Assembly (NCBI GenBank): GCA_943789425.1
Contig: CALSUB010000002.1
Coordinates: forward strand, 1 to 64,000
Source: an uncultured Luminiphilus sp.
GTDB taxonomy: Bacteria > Pseudomonadota > Gammaproteobacteria > Pseudomonadales > Halieaceae
Direction: 5' to 3'
DNA length: 64,000 nucleotides
Position 1 is the first letter of the stretch. Each line of letters begins with the position of its first letter. Below are positions 16,365 through 25,927 of this stretch, piece by piece. The notes under the pieces are model-generated. The model was given only the letters and a program-made list of their open reading frames with translations, ran no database searches and was not told where the DNA came from. The position numbers and the translations under genes are program-made.

Positions 16365-16955
16365 TCAGCGCTGCTGGCGCACTAACTGAAGGTTTACCGT
16401 CACGGGGATTACGCGGCTGATTGCATCCAAAGCAGCAATACTCTGTAACGCAGCGACACCTGACTCCAAACCAAACTCGGCTGCCGTTAATAGGATGGGT
16501 GCCACACTGACCACGCTGAGCCCTTGCTCGTTAGGTGCCACTTGCAATGTCGCAGTCCGGTTAATAACTTGCCCATGAAGATCAATGGCTAACGTCGTTT
16601 CAACGGTTTGACTTTGTGTCGCACTCACTACGCTGGGTGCCAGCTGGGCCGTAATTTTCGCCTCTGGAAATAAACCGACCTCGAATAGCAGTTCCTTCAT
16701 ACGCTCGTTGCGGATACCCACATTGGTCTCAACCGTTTTCAGCGCCACGCGGATATCCACTTGACCCTCGTCGCTTACTGTCCCAACAACGGACTCAAAC
16801 TGACTCAGCTCTCCCACCGCATTATTCTTGATCGAAATAAATTGAACGACTGAGCCGCTAGCAACTTCCCAACTGCTCCAAGCGGGGAATGAAGTCAGTA
16901 ACAAAATCATCCAGCTCATTTTTCCGATATTGCATCTCATGATCAACGCTCTCAT
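16365..16955 (-). CDS. YceI family periplasmic protein
   Basis: A 196 aa protein with a signal peptide (ILLLTSFPAWS) and the lipocalin-like YceI pattern: SVVQFISIKNNAVGELSQFESVVGTV, RNERMKELLFEVGLFPEAKIT and a final VPVTVNLQLVR. The family binds isoprenoid-like lipids such as polyprenyl quinones. Proximity to the multiheme cytochrome, which would need a quinol or similar donor, is suggestive only. Start may be 16955 or the ATG at 16940, which has GAGAG eight bases upstream. Confidence 0.85.
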   Translation of the reverse strand: MRALIMRCNIGKMSWMILLLTSFPAWSSWEVASGSVVQFISIKNNAVGELSQFESVVGTVSDEGQVDIRVALKTVETNVGIRNERMKELLFEVGLFPEAKITAQLAPSVVSATQSQTVETTLAIDLHGQVINRTATLQVAPNEQGLSVVSVAPILLTAAEFGLESGVAALQSIAALDAISRVIPVTVNLQLVRQQR

Positions 16956-17184
16956 TGTTTTGGGGCGCGACAGGGTGTGGTTTTTTGAAAACCGGGGTCA
17001 CGCGGATTTATAAGGGTAACGGAATGTATTAGCGACTGCGAAATGAGGAATCATGAATTTGCTCATTAAACTCTTTTCACCACTCAGTAGTCGCAACTGC
17101 CAGCAAGCAACTCGACATTGCCTTAGTCAAAATGCTTCTAATCAACACACTCTGTGCTGCGTTGAGCCAACACTTTACTCAGCG

Positions 17185-19074
17185 TCAGCTGGCAATATCG
17201 GCCAAATCACCTTTCTGCTCCAGCCAGACTTTTCGGTCACCGGCCCGCTTCTTGGCAAGTAATAAATCGAAGGTACTGTCTGTATCGGCCTGCTCATCCA
17301 GAACCAACTGCACCAGTCGGCGGGTATCGGGAAACATCGTGGTCTCACGAAGCTGGGGCGGGTTCATTTCTCCGAGGCCTTTGAAACGCTGAACCGAGGG
17401 TTTCGCGCGCTTGTTCTCCGACTCGAGCCGCTCAAGAATGCTGTTCTTCTCCCCTTCATCTAAGGCGTAATACACCTCTTTACCAAGATCGACTCGATAC
17501 AGCGGCGGCATCGCTACAAAGATGTGGCCTGCACGCACCAAAGGCCTAAAGTGGCGCAGAAACAAGGCGCAGATGAGTGTCGCAATATGCAGGCCGTCAG
17601 AGTCGGCATCGGCAAGAATACAGACCTTGTGATAACGAAGCTGGCTGAGATCGGTACTGCCCGGATCAATACCCAACGCCACAGAGATATTATTGACTTC
17701 CTGAGAAGCGAGAATCTCTAGCGAGTCGACTTCCCAAGTGTTTAAGATTTTACCGCGCAACGGCAGAATCGCTTGGTACTCTCGATCTCGCGCTTGCTTT
17801 GCGGACCCACCCGCAGAATCGCCCTCGACTAAAAACAATTCACTGCGACTTGGGTCCTCCGTCGAGCAATCAGCTAACTTACCCGGCAAGGCAGGCCCCG
17901 CGGTCACCTTTTTGCGCACCACTTTTTTCGCTGAGCGCAGCCGTGCCTGTGCTCGCTCGATACACAGCTCGGCCAGACGCTCCGCATCAGACGTATGCTG
18001 GTTCAACCACAGACCAAACGCGTCCTTTGCCGCACCAGAGACGAGTCCAGCCGCCTCTCGCGAGGAGAGTCGCTCTTTTGTCTGCCCAGAAAACTGGGGG
18101 TCTCGAAGCTTGCAAGACAAGACAAAACAGCAGCGATCCCAAACATCCTCGGCGGTGAGCTTAACGCCCCTTGGCAGCAAATTGCGGATCTCGCAAAACT
18201 CCCGCAATGCATCTGCTAAGCCAGAGCGCAATCCGTTAACGTGTGTGCCGCCTTGCGCCGTGGGAATCAGGTTGACATAAGACTCTGCGATCACCTCGCC
18301 ACCCTCGGGCAACCACTGAATTGCCCAATCTACCGCCTCCGAACTGCCTTCAAAATGCGTCGTAAAAGGTTGCTCTGGAATCACCGGGCAATCGATTGTG
18401 GCGTCGGCGAGATAGTCTGCAATCCCGTCCTCGTAATACCATTGTGTCGTTTCTTTTTTCTTTTCGTCCGTCAGCGTCACCCTCAGACCCGGACACAACA
18501 CCGCCTTAGCGCGCAGCGCATGACTCAGCTTGGGTACCGAAAAAGTCGCCGAGTCAAAATAACTGGCATCTGGTTTGAAACGGATGCCCGTTCCTGTGTT
18601 GCGCTTGCCGCAACTGCCTGACACAGTGAGCTCATCGGTTTTATTACCCCCAGAAAACGCCATCGAATAAATATTGCCGTCACGACGAATCGTCACCTCC
18701 AAAACTTCTGAGAGTGCGTTGACCACAGACACACCAACACCGTGCAAGCCCCCGCTAAATTGGTAGCTCTTATCAGAGAATTTACCGCCCGCATGCAAGG
18801 TCGACAGGATGACTTCAACTCCGGGTAATTTTTGCTCCGCATGCAAGTCAACCGGCATGCCGCGACCATCATCGGTCACACTCAACGCCCCGTCGCTATG
18901 CAACACCACATCGATTTGGCTGCAATGCCCAGCGAGCGCTTCATCAACCGAATTATCGATCACCTCCTGAGCGAGATGATTCGGGCGCGTGGTATCCGTG
19001 TACATGCCAGGCCGCTTACGAACAGGATCTAGTCCGGTCAGTACCTCAATCGCATCAGCGTTATATTCGGTCAT
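17185..19074 (-). CDS. parE: DNA topoisomerase IV subunit B
   Basis: ATPase subunit of topoisomerase IV, which decatenates daughter chromosomes with ParC. At 629 aa it is the normal ParE length and lacks the insert of GyrB. The GHKL site is visible in EVIDNSVDEALAG, TDDGRGMPVD and QFSGGLHGVGVSVVNALS. The TOPRIM part shows LVEGDSAGGSAKQARDREYQAILPLRGK and DADSDGLHIATL. The C-terminal RFKGLGEMNPPQL is typical. It follows cpdA on the same strand, with a minisatellite in the gap. Confidence 0.95.
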   Translation of the reverse strand: MTEYNADAIEVLTGLDPVRKRPGMYTDTTRPNHLAQEVIDNSVDEALAGHCSQIDVVLHSDGALSVTDDGRGMPVDLHAEQKLPGVEVILSTLHAGGKFSDKSYQFSGGLHGVGVSVVNALSEVLEVTIRRDGNIYSMAFSGGNKTDELTVSGSCGKRNTGTGIRFKPDASYFDSATFSVPKLSHALRAKAVLCPGLRVTLTDEKKKETTQWYYEDGIADYLADATIDCPVIPEQPFTTHFEGSSEAVDWAIQWLPEGGEVIAESYVNLIPTAQGGTHVNGLRSGLADALREFCEIRNLLPRGVKLTAEDVWDRCCFVLSCKLRDPQFSGQTKERLSSREAAGLVSGAAKDAFGLWLNQHTSDAERLAELCIERAQARLRSAKKVVRKKVTAGPALPGKLADCSTEDPSRSELFLVEGDSAGGSAKQARDREYQAILPLRGKILNTWEVDSLEILASQEVNNISVALGIDPGSTDLSQLRYHKVCILADADSDGLHIATLICALFLRHFRPLVRAGHIFVAMPPLYRVDLGKEVYYALDEGEKNSILERLESENKRAKPSVQRFKGLGEMNPPQLRETTMFPDTRRLVQLVLDEQADTDSTFDLLLAKKRAGDRKVWLEQKGDLADIAS

Positions 19075-19171
19075 GATCTACCACTGTTGGTGTCTAGTTT
19101 GTTGTGACGTTGGCTGTCGTTGCGTTGGAGGCAATCCGCTTATTGAGCGATCGACCCTTTGAACGCGTTCT

Positions 19172-19290
19172 GTTAAGCCGCTCTACTAAAGCCACTCTAT
19201 TGCAGCCACTTCGTTTAAGCCGTCCTGTTTAAGCCGTCCTGTTTAAGCCGTCCTGTTTAAGCCGTCCTGTTTAAGCCGTACTGTTTAAGC
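19172..19290. repeat. 14-bp minisatellite between cpdA and parE
   Basis: Five consecutive 14-bp units GTTTAAGCCGTCCT run from 19213 to 19282, the last with one change (CCGTACT), and a partial unit ends at 19290. Three decayed units (GTTAAGCCGCTCTA, CTAAAGCCACTCTA, TTGCAGCCACTTC) precede them from 19172. The final unit supplies the cpdA stop codon. The repeat lies on the cpdA-to-parE transcript. Confidence 0.93.
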
Positions 19291-20109
19291 ATAGCCGCGC
19301 GAGGTCAGATCAACCGTAAAGGTCTCATCAACCACTCGCAACACGTCAGCTTCCCACTGCCCGTCCTCGTGCAGCGCTAATAATCGACACCCCGGTGCCA
19401 CATCATCAACCTGGAACTGAGCAGATCCTGGCGCGAACTGAACACAGGTAGAGGGCGCTGTCATGCATTGTACGCCGCGATGCGCCTGAACAGAATCCTG
19501 ATGAACATGTCCCGACACCACCACTGCCCGGTTACCCAGTGGGATTAACAGGTCGAGCGCCTCCGACGCATTCCGCACGTTTTGCTCATCGAGCCAAGCG
19601 CACCCCACTGGCATCAACGGATGATGTGTCGCTACGAGCAGCGGTCTATCCGTCTTGATCGCTTGCTGAACCGCCTCGCGCAAAGCCAGTAATTCCGACT
19701 CAGCCAGCAGTCCCGCTACTGCGCCGGGTTGTTGCGTATTCAGCATGACAATATCCCAGTGGGACAGTCCAATATTACGCCTGAAATAATGCGCCAACGG
19801 ATGGCTCGCCTGCCAAATGGCATCATGGTTTCCCGGCAACCAAAAACTGGGGATGCCCAGCGGCTCTATCAGCGTGCACAATCTTTCGTAGGCTTTTTCA
19901 CTCTCATCACCAGCCAAATCACCGGTTAATAACAGTGCGTCGACACGCTCCTGCCCGGCAATCAAACGACAAACGGCTGCCAGTGACTGATCGGTGTCAA
20001 TGCCTACGAGTCGCCCTCCGGATTCCGCCATGAGATGCGTATCTGATAGTTGGAGGATCCGCGCCGAGCTGGGCGTAGTGAGCTCGGTCTCGCCGCTGAG
20101 CGGGGTCAT
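19285..20109 (-). CDS. cpdA: 3',5'-cyclic AMP phosphodiesterase
   Basis: A calcineurin-like metallophosphoesterase of 274 aa, the usual CpdA size. Metal-binding motifs are LSDTHLM with GIDTDQSL, LTGDLAGDES, LPGNHDAIW, VATHHPLMPVG and VSGHVHQDSV. It hydrolyses cAMP and so tunes CRP signalling. Its ATG overlaps the DUF1249 stop by four bases. The stop codon sits in the last unit of the 14-bp minisatellite. Confidence 0.9.
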   Translation of the reverse strand: MTPLSGETELTTPSSARILQLSDTHLMAESGGRLVGIDTDQSLAAVCRLIAGQERVDALLLTGDLAGDESEKAYERLCTLIEPLGIPSFWLPGNHDAIWQASHPLAHYFRRNIGLSHWDIVMLNTQQPGAVAGLLAESELLALREAVQQAIKTDRPLLVATHHPLMPVGCAWLDEQNVRNASEALDLLIPLGNRAVVVSGHVHQDSVQAHRGVQCMTAPSTCVQFAPGSAQFQVDDVAPGCRLLALHEDGQWEADVLRVVDETFTVDLTSRGYA

Positions 20110-20591
20110 GGCGCTGAGGTATCGGCGTCAGGCAATACGGCGTCGGCTGAGCGCCCGTGGGTCAGGCAAAACGATAGCAGTTCGGATGCAAATCGATTTT
20201 GCTGATATTTTTCGTCCCGCTGCAGCATGTCAGGATTGGGATACCGATACCGGGCCTCAAAACGGCGTGACGTGCTGCAGTGCACTATCTCAGCCATTCT
20301 GGCGTCATGATAAAGCCTGAGATCAAAGTAACTGCCCGCCCACACCCTGGGGGTGGCACTGTGATAACGCAGCCGCATGTCAGTGGTGTAACGGCCACGG
20401 GCCGTGACCTCAAGTGCCACCGTGACATCACCAGCAGCAAAATCCCAGTCTGAGCGCTGCTCGTAATCGGGAAACAACCGCATAAGACGATGGTAGTTCA
20501 CCTCACAGAGCGCATGCAGATCTGCCAGATCTATTTGATAACCGCGACGCCGTCGCCGGCGCAATGCCGTCTGGTTTTTCTTTTCAGTCAT
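20106..20591 (-). CDS. yqiB: DUF1249 family protein (YqiB)
   Basis: 161 aa from the ATG at 20591 (MTEKKNQT). The longer tracked ORF would run into tolC. Family segments are DLADLHALCEVNYHRLMRLFPDY, MRLRYHSATPRVWAGSYFDLRLYHDARMAEIV and KYQQNRFASELLSFCLTHGR. Function unknown; the gene is regularly next to cpdA and parE. It is divergent from tolC with about 125 bp between starts. Confidence 0.88.
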   Translation of the reverse strand: MTEKKNQTALRRRRRRGYQIDLADLHALCEVNYHRLMRLFPDYEQRSDWDFAAGDVTVALEVTARGRYTTDMRLRYHSATPRVWAGSYFDLRLYHDARMAEIVHCSTSRRFEARYRYPNPDMLQRDEKYQQNRFASELLSFCLTHGRSADAVLPDADTSAP

Positions 20592-20716
20592 AGACGCTAG
20601 TGTATCAAGGCCCTGCCCCCCCGCGAACAGCCAAAATCTTAACGGCTTTGGATGCTTAAAAACGCCGCTCGCAGTGGTAGACTCGCCTCCTTTATACCCG
20701 CTAGGTACTACGCCAC

Positions 20717-22153
20717 ATGATGAAGTTCCAACGCCGCTTTTGCGCTCCACTCACCCCCTTGGCTGCTTTTGTTCTGAGCTGGGTCAGTGTCACTACCCAG
20801 GCCGATACGTTGGTTGATATTTATGAGTTAGCACTAGAGAACGACGCGCTATTAAAAACCAAGGTGGCACAGTATGGTGCCGATTTGGAGCTCGAGAACC
20901 TCGCGCGCGCACCCCTGCTTCCTCAAGCGGTGGCGGGATATCAGGTGTCAGAAACCGAGACAGACACAACGTCACCGACCATTATTCAGGACCCAAACCT
21001 GGGTTTTGTCGTCATTGATGGCAACTCGGTGAGAAATATCGACAACGAGGGTTACGACGTCAGTTTGTCGCAAACGCTGTTTAATCTGTCGGCCTGGTTT
21101 GGCTGGCGAGCGGGCAAAGAAACCTCACGCCAAGCAGAAGCGAACCTCGCTGCAGCGCAGCAGGACCTGATTGTGCGCGTGGTACAGGCGTATTTTGCAG
21201 TTTTGAGGGCACAGGACAATCTGCGTGCTTCGCAAGCTCAAGAGCGCGCCTTTGAACGCCAACTTGAGCAGACGCGCCAACGCTTTGAGGTAGGTCTCAT
21301 TGCTATCACCGATGTGTATGAAGCAGAAGCGGCCAGAGACTTAGCCCAAGTAACCCGTATCGTCGACGAAAATAACGTTGCCGTAGCGAAGGAAAATCTG
21401 TCGGTGTTAACGGGTCAGGCCCCTGGCACGCTTTACGTGTTGGGAGAGGAGTTTGACCCCAGACTTCCCGAGCCCAGTGATCGATCGGAATGGGTTGATT
21501 TTGCGCTATCCAATAACAGTGAGCTTGCGGCCGCGCGTTATGCGGAAGAAGCCGCGCGTCAAAATGCCACCTCCTCCAAGATGGAGCACGCACCGACGGT
21601 CACCGCGACTTATCGTTATCAAGATACCGAAACGACTGGCAGCATCGATCAAAACCCCCCTAGCCTGTTCAATCTGCCGCCAAACTCGGATCAGACCAAT
21701 GAGACGTGGCAAGTCAGGTTTGACATGCCGTTATTTTCTGGCGGCGCGGTCAGCGCTAACCGGCGACGCGCTGCAGAGCAATTCAATGTCGCTCGTGAGT
21801 CACGCATCAACCTAACCCGCAATACCGTCACGCAAGCGCGATCCCTGCACATGACCGTCGTATCAGATGTCTCTAGAGTCAAAGCACGACAGCAGTCAAT
21901 CATCTCCAGCCAAAGTGCACTCGACGCGACGCAAGCTGGCTACGAGGTCGGCACGCGTAACATCGTAGACGTACTCAATGCGCAAAATAAGGTGTTTGCG
22001 GCACAACGTGACTACGCCAACAGTCGCTATGACTTCATCATCAATTCACTGAGGCTCAAAGAGATCGCGGGCACGCTATCTCCAGAGGATATCGCTCGGC
22101 TGGAGGGCTTTTTACTGCAGCCCGTCGCCCCGACAGCATCTGCTGCTGAGTAG
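20717..22153 (+). CDS. tolC: TolC family outer-membrane efflux channel
   Basis: 478 aa with a signal peptide (FVLSWVSVTTQA) and the duplicated coiled-coil channel layout. The first half has SQTLFNLSAWFGWRAGKE and QARFEVGLI-type motifs (QTRQRFEVGLIAITDVYEAEA). The second half has MPLFSGGAVSANRRRAAEQ and AGYEVGTRNIVDVLNAQ. It forms the trimeric exit duct for type I secretion and RND pumps. Its stop is separated from the convergent waaA stop by one base. Confidence 0.92.
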   Translation: MMKFQRRFCAPLTPLAAFVLSWVSVTTQADTLVDIYELALENDALLKTKVAQYGADLELENLARAPLLPQAVAGYQVSETETDTTSPTIIQDPNLGFVVIDGNSVRNIDNEGYDVSLSQTLFNLSAWFGWRAGKETSRQAEANLAAAQQDLIVRVVQAYFAVLRAQDNLRASQAQERAFERQLEQTRQRFEVGLIAITDVYEAEAARDLAQVTRIVDENNVAVAKENLSVLTGQAPGTLYVLGEEFDPRLPEPSDRSEWVDFALSNNSELAAARYAEEAARQNATSSKMEHAPTVTATYRYQDTETTGSIDQNPPSLFNLPPNSDQTNETWQVRFDMPLFSGGAVSANRRRAAEQFNVARESRINLTRNTVTQARSLHMTVVSDVSRVKARQQSIISSQSALDATQAGYEVGTRNIVDVLNAQNKVFAAQRDYANSRYDFIINSLRLKEIAGTLSPEDIARLEGFLLQPVAPTASAAE

Positions 22154-22154
22154 G

Positions 22155-23471
22155 TCAGGGCAAGTGGGCTGATAACACCGCCCATTGTGCCTCTATCACA
22201 CCGCTTTGCGCTGACTGGAAAACGCCAGCGCGAGCTCCTATTTCTGAGGCTTGACTCCGATCTGAATCCGGCCCGATCAAACCCATCACAGCGTCGGTTA
22301 GCGTCTGAAGCTCGACTTGCCGAGCGCCACCACATCGCACTAAGTCGCGGTACATGGTCGCAAAGTTAAACGTGTAAGAGCCGGTAAGAATGGGCAACTG
22401 CCACACCGCCGCTTCTAATGGGTTGTGGCCGCCGTGAGGCACCAAACTCCCGCCGACAAATACCAAATCGGCAAAACCGGTGAGCGCACCCAAAGACCCC
22501 AAGGTATCAATCAGCAATACGTCATCCGATCCTTGCATGTCGCGCTGCTCACTATGACGTATTACCTGTAAAGCCTGCATCACCGGCAGTGCGAGAATGG
22601 AGTCTGCGCGCTCTGGGTGACGCGGTGCCAGCATCAACAGCGCGTTCGGCGAGACGCCCTTCAAGGCTAAAAACGCGTTTAATACGGCCTCCTCCTCTCC
22701 GGGGTGTGTGCTGGCAGCCAACCAAACAGGTCTATCTTGAAGCGCCCCGCCCAGCCGCTGATGCTCAGCCTGATAAGCCGCCCGCAACGCCAGCGGATCC
22801 ACCGCAAATTTTAAATTTCCCGTTACGACGACCTGATCAGGGCGTGCACCCAGCGCAACCAGCCGCCTCGCGTCAGCGCGTTCCTGGGCGGCAATTACCG
22901 AAAAAGAGGCAAGCGTCGGGCGGATCACGCTCGACACGCGCGCATACCCTCTGGCAGATCGCTTTGACAGACGAGCATTCAGCAGCACCACGGCTATGGC
23001 TTTCGCATGCGCCTGTGCCACCATATTGGGCCAAATTTCAGTCTCAACAAATACGCCAACACGGGGCTGCCAGTGAGTGAGAAAGCGACGCACCGCGCCG
23101 GGGGTATCAAAAGGAATCCAATCACTAAAGACCCGCTCGCCAAAACGCTGTCGAACTTGAGCGGCGCCGGTTGGCGTCGTCGACGTAATGAGCAGGGAGA
23201 GGTCGTCCCGATCACCCAGCAAACGCTCAATGAGTGGCGCGATCGCCAAGGTCTCACCAACCGAGACCGCGTGGATCCATATCAGCTTGGGTGGCCGAGA
23301 CGCCGGCGCGGTGCCATACCAGCCTAGGCGACGCCATAAATGCGCTCGATAACCTGTTTGATTCCGCCCACGCCACCATAGACGCGCCAGAAAGAGTGGC
23401 ACTAAGAGCCGCATCACCCAGGAATAAACAAGGCGATTAATAGAAGGGGACCACCGGTTTCGAACGCTCAA
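22155..23471 (-). CDS. waaA: 3-deoxy-D-manno-octulosonic acid (Kdo) transferase
   Basis: Adds Kdo to lipid IVA at the inner membrane. About 438 aa, GT30 family. Evidence: N-terminal membrane anchor (VMRLLVPLFLARLWWRGRN), IWIHAVSVGETLAIAPL, ETEIWPNMV, LLNARLSKRSARGY, FVGGSLVPHGGHNPLEAAV. The tracked start is a TTG at 23471. Alignment with relatives points to a start nearer codon 11 (an ATT before AATCGC) or an ATG at 23414, so the N-terminus is uncertain. The 5' end is only 40 bp from the divergent methyltransferase. Confidence 0.92.
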   Translation of the reverse strand: MSVRNRWSPSINRLVYSWVMRLLVPLFLARLWWRGRNQTGYRAHLWRRLGWYGTAPASRPPKLIWIHAVSVGETLAIAPLIERLLGDRDDLSLLITSTTPTGAAQVRQRFGERVFSDWIPFDTPGAVRRFLTHWQPRVGVFVETEIWPNMVAQAHAKAIAVVLLNARLSKRSARGYARVSSVIRPTLASFSVIAAQERADARRLVALGARPDQVVVTGNLKFAVDPLALRAAYQAEHQRLGGALQDRPVWLAASTHPGEEEAVLNAFLALKGVSPNALLMLAPRHPERADSILALPVMQALQVIRHSEQRDMQGSDDVLLIDTLGSLGALTGFADLVFVGGSLVPHGGHNPLEAAVWQLPILTGSYTFNFATMYRDLVRCGGARQVELQTLTDAVMGLIGPDSDRSQASEIGARAGVFQSAQSGVIEAQWAVLSAHLP

Positions 23472-23511
23472 GACAATCGTATACTCTCAAACTGATCAGA
23501 GGGAGCCTACC

Positions 23512-24123
23512 ATGCCACAGCCACCCCACGCCGATGTCCGTGGATTTTTGCCAGACGACGAGGGCCTGCAACTTTACGAGTGGGCACTGGCCGCAACCGC
23601 TACTGGCCCTCTTTTGGAAATTGGCAGCTACTGCGGTCGCTCAACGATCTGGTTAGGTCAAGCTGCACAAGCACGGCAAACCGCCGTATTCGCAATAGAC
23701 CATCATCGCGGCTCTGAGGAGCATCAAGTAGGAGAGAGCCACCATGATGCTGAGTTAGTAAACGACGAAGGATTATTCGATACCTTTGCGGCGTTTCGTC
23801 GCAATATCGCTCAGGCTGATCTCGAGCAAGTCGTCATTCCCATCGTAACCGGAAGTGCACAGTTCGCAGCTCATTGGGCGGGCCCATTAAGCGTTGTATT
23901 TATCGATGGTGGTCATAGCCTCGACGCGGCGCTCGCTGATTATCGCCACTGGGCTCCGCGTATCGGACCGGGCGGGGTCCTCGCCATTCACGACGTTTTT
24001 CCAGACCCTGCTGACGGTGGTCAGGCGCCTCATACTATTTGGCGGCTGGCGCAACAATCAGGGCTCTTTGCCCCCGAGGGAACAGTGGGAAGCCTGCGCG
24101 CCCTGCGCCGACTGGCGGGCTGA
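23512..24123 (+). CDS. Class I SAM-dependent methyltransferase (Methyltransf_24-like)
   Basis: 203 aa. Motif I is GPLLEIGSYCGRSTIWLGQAA, and VVFIDGGHSLDAALADYRHW followed by GGVLAIHDVFPD is typical of the Methyltransf_24/CmcI-like branch. Acceptor unknown. It converges on the toroid-protein gene and is probably part of the same surface-glycan module. GAGGGAG lies just upstream of the ATG. Confidence 0.82.
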   Translation: MPQPPHADVRGFLPDDEGLQLYEWALAATATGPLLEIGSYCGRSTIWLGQAAQARQTAVFAIDHHRGSEEHQVGESHHDAELVNDEGLFDTFAAFRRNIAQADLEQVVIPIVTGSAQFAAHWAGPLSVVFIDGGHSLDAALADYRHWAPRIGPGGVLAIHDVFPDPADGGQAPHTIWRLAQQSGLFAPEGTVGSLRALRRLAG

Positions 24124-24143
24124 CGCACTCACTAGACCCCCGC

Positions 24144-25223
24144 CTACGGCGACGATATCTCTAGCGAGTCATTCAGAGTCGAGCCCATAAATAGCCGACA
24201 AGCCGCGGTGTGCTCAGTCAGTGCATCCGCTGCCAATAACACGGCACCCGCGGTCCACGTGGGCTTTTCTAATGGCCAGAGCGTCCGCTCAGCAAACTGA
24301 TACCCAGTCCACCATGCGCCATCATTATCTCGCCACTGCGCCAACCAGCTGAACAATTCGGCTGCCTGCTCTCGCTGCCCCGCTGCCAATAATGCCAAGG
24401 TCAACTCGCAGGATTCTGCGACGGTGGCCCAGGGCTGGTGATTTTCACAGCGACAGCCGATCCCGGGCTCAACAAATTCTGACCAACGACTGCTCAACCG
24501 CTGTTGCGCCGCTTCGCCTTCGAACACTCCGGTTAAGATCGGGTAAAACCAGTCCATTGCATAGCGAGACTTGCTCTCCCAAGTGCGATCAAAGCGTGCC
24601 GGCTTATGTCGTAATGCCTCACCGAGTCGTGATCTGGCGTTTTCCCAATGATCTCGCTTTTGACCTAGCTGATCGGCGATCAATATGCCGCACTCCAGCG
24701 ATTTGTAGATAGAACTGCAGCCGGTCACCAATGCGTCACCTAGTGGCGCACCCAAGCTGTCAACCGCCCAATCAATCTCGCCCTCTGGGCCCTGATAACG
24801 CAATACAAACTCTAGTGCGCGCACAACCACAGGAAACAACCGCTCGAGGAATAGGGCATCTTGTGCAATCAAAAAATGATGCCAAACCCCTGTCGCAATA
24901 TAGGCTATGTAATTGGTCTCGCGTCGCTCCACTGATCGATCGGGTTGGCCCCCGCGGTAACAGGCCCACCAACTACCATCGACAAGCTGCGTGTCTGACA
25001 GCCAGAAATAGGCGCGCTCTGCCGCATCCATTTCACCGGCAATACTCAGCGCCATCGCTGCCTCGGTGTGATCCCAGGGGTCAGTGTGCCCTCCCTCGAA
25101 CCACGGTATTTCGCCAGATGGCTTTTGGGTATTCAGGATGAAGTCGACGGTTGGCCGCAACCAGCTATCAGGATACGAACCGCCGCTCAGTCGCATGGTC
25201 TGCACAGATGGCGCCGTCATCAT
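24144..25223 (-). CDS. Toroid (alpha/alpha)6 protein of the 'prenyltransferase' type
   Basis: 359 aa built of helical repeats with motifs such as GEIPWFEGGHTDPWDHTEAAMAL, DGSWWACYRGG and DGAWWTGYQF. These are the QW-like repeats of squalene cyclase/prenyltransferase-fold or glycosidase (alpha/alpha)6 toroids. Databases often call such proteins prenyltransferase, but no DDxxD-type prenyl diphosphate site is visible. A sugar-chain role is at least as likely given the glycosyltransferase context. Its ATG overlaps the upstream methyltransferase stop (ATGA). Confidence 0.7.
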   Translation of the reverse strand: MMTAPSVQTMRLSGGSYPDSWLRPTVDFILNTQKPSGEIPWFEGGHTDPWDHTEAAMALSIAGEMDAAERAYFWLSDTQLVDGSWWACYRGGQPDRSVERRETNYIAYIATGVWHHFLIAQDALFLERLFPVVVRALEFVLRYQGPEGEIDWAVDSLGAPLGDALVTGCSSIYKSLECGILIADQLGQKRDHWENARSRLGEALRHKPARFDRTWESKSRYAMDWFYPILTGVFEGEAAQQRLSSRWSEFVEPGIGCRCENHQPWATVAESCELTLALLAAGQREQAAELFSWLAQWRDNDGAWWTGYQFAERTLWPLEKPTWTAGAVLLAADALTEHTAACRLFMGSTLNDSLEISSP

Positions 25224-25927
25224 GCGGGCTTAGTAAAATACAAAATAATGCTTTTACCCATAAACGGATTGAGTAGCCCATCGATCGCACGGGTCAGCCA
25301 TGGCCTTTTCATCAAGTCCCATACTAGGAGGCGGTGATAAGCTTTAACCAGCCACGGCTCTCGGTCGTGGCGCCAAAAAAGGCACTTTAACCACCAGTAA
25401 GGCACGTGCAAGGCATGAGCGCTACCCCGGCCAACACACACAAAACCCAAACGCTCCACTTCACGACGGAGATGCGTGGCGTCAAAAATACGAATATGCC
25501 CACCAGGGCTCGTTCGATACCCCTCACTCAAGCGCCAGCAAATCCACTCTGGCCATTGGCGCGGCACACTGATCCCCAGTTTGCCACCGGGTTTTAAAAC
25601 CCGCATGGCCTCCTCTAGTACCAGGAGGTAGTTTGGAATGTGCTCTAGTATCTCACTGGCAATCACGACATCGGCGGTATTATCGGCGATGGGCAGTACG
25701 GTGGCATCACCCACTCCAAATCCAATCTCGCCCTGAGGCGAATGACACTGCATGTCGCTCATTCTTTCAGTAGCAGTCGCTAGCGCCGTTTCAGAGAGAT
25801 CGATACCCACTGCGTGAACGTCGGGCAAACAATACGCTGCCAAGGAATGTCGACCCTCGCCACAACCGATATCCAAACACAGATCACCTGGTTTCAGCGC
25901 CAATGCGTCTAAATCCAGCGTCAGCAT
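25220..25927 (-). CDS. Class I SAM-dependent methyltransferase
   Basis: 235 aa. Motif I CLDIGCGEGRHSLAA, acidic end of strand 2 AVGIDLSE, then VVIASEILEHIPNYLLVLEEAMRVLKPGGKLGISVP, a textbook Methyltransf_11 layout. The C-terminal third (WWLKCLFWRHDREPWLVKAYHR) is hydrophobic and basic and may sit at the membrane. Overlaps the glycosyltransferase stop by seven bases and the next ATG by four, so it is the middle gene of a coupled trio. Confidence 0.87.
   Translation of the reverse strand: MLTLDLDALALKPGDLCLDIGCGEGRHSLAAYCLPDVHAVGIDLSETALATATERMSDMQCHSPQGEIGFGVGDATVLPIADNTADVVIASEILEHIPNYLLVLEEAMRVLKPGGKLGISVPRQWPEWICWRLSEGYRTSPGGHIRIFDATHLRREVERLGFVCVGRGSAHALHVPYWWLKCLFWRHDREPWLVKAYHRLLVWDLMKRPWLTRAIDGLLNPFMGKSIILYFTKPA

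Noticed and set aside
17053-17262. 69 aa plus-strand ORF at the parE 3' end
   Set aside because: Overlaps parE coding sequence in its last third and has no recognisable features; most likely a shadow.
23431-23450. waaA starting at an ATT codon
   Set aside because: Alignment with relatives hints at it, but ATT starts are rare and no ribosome binding site supports it; kept only as a note.
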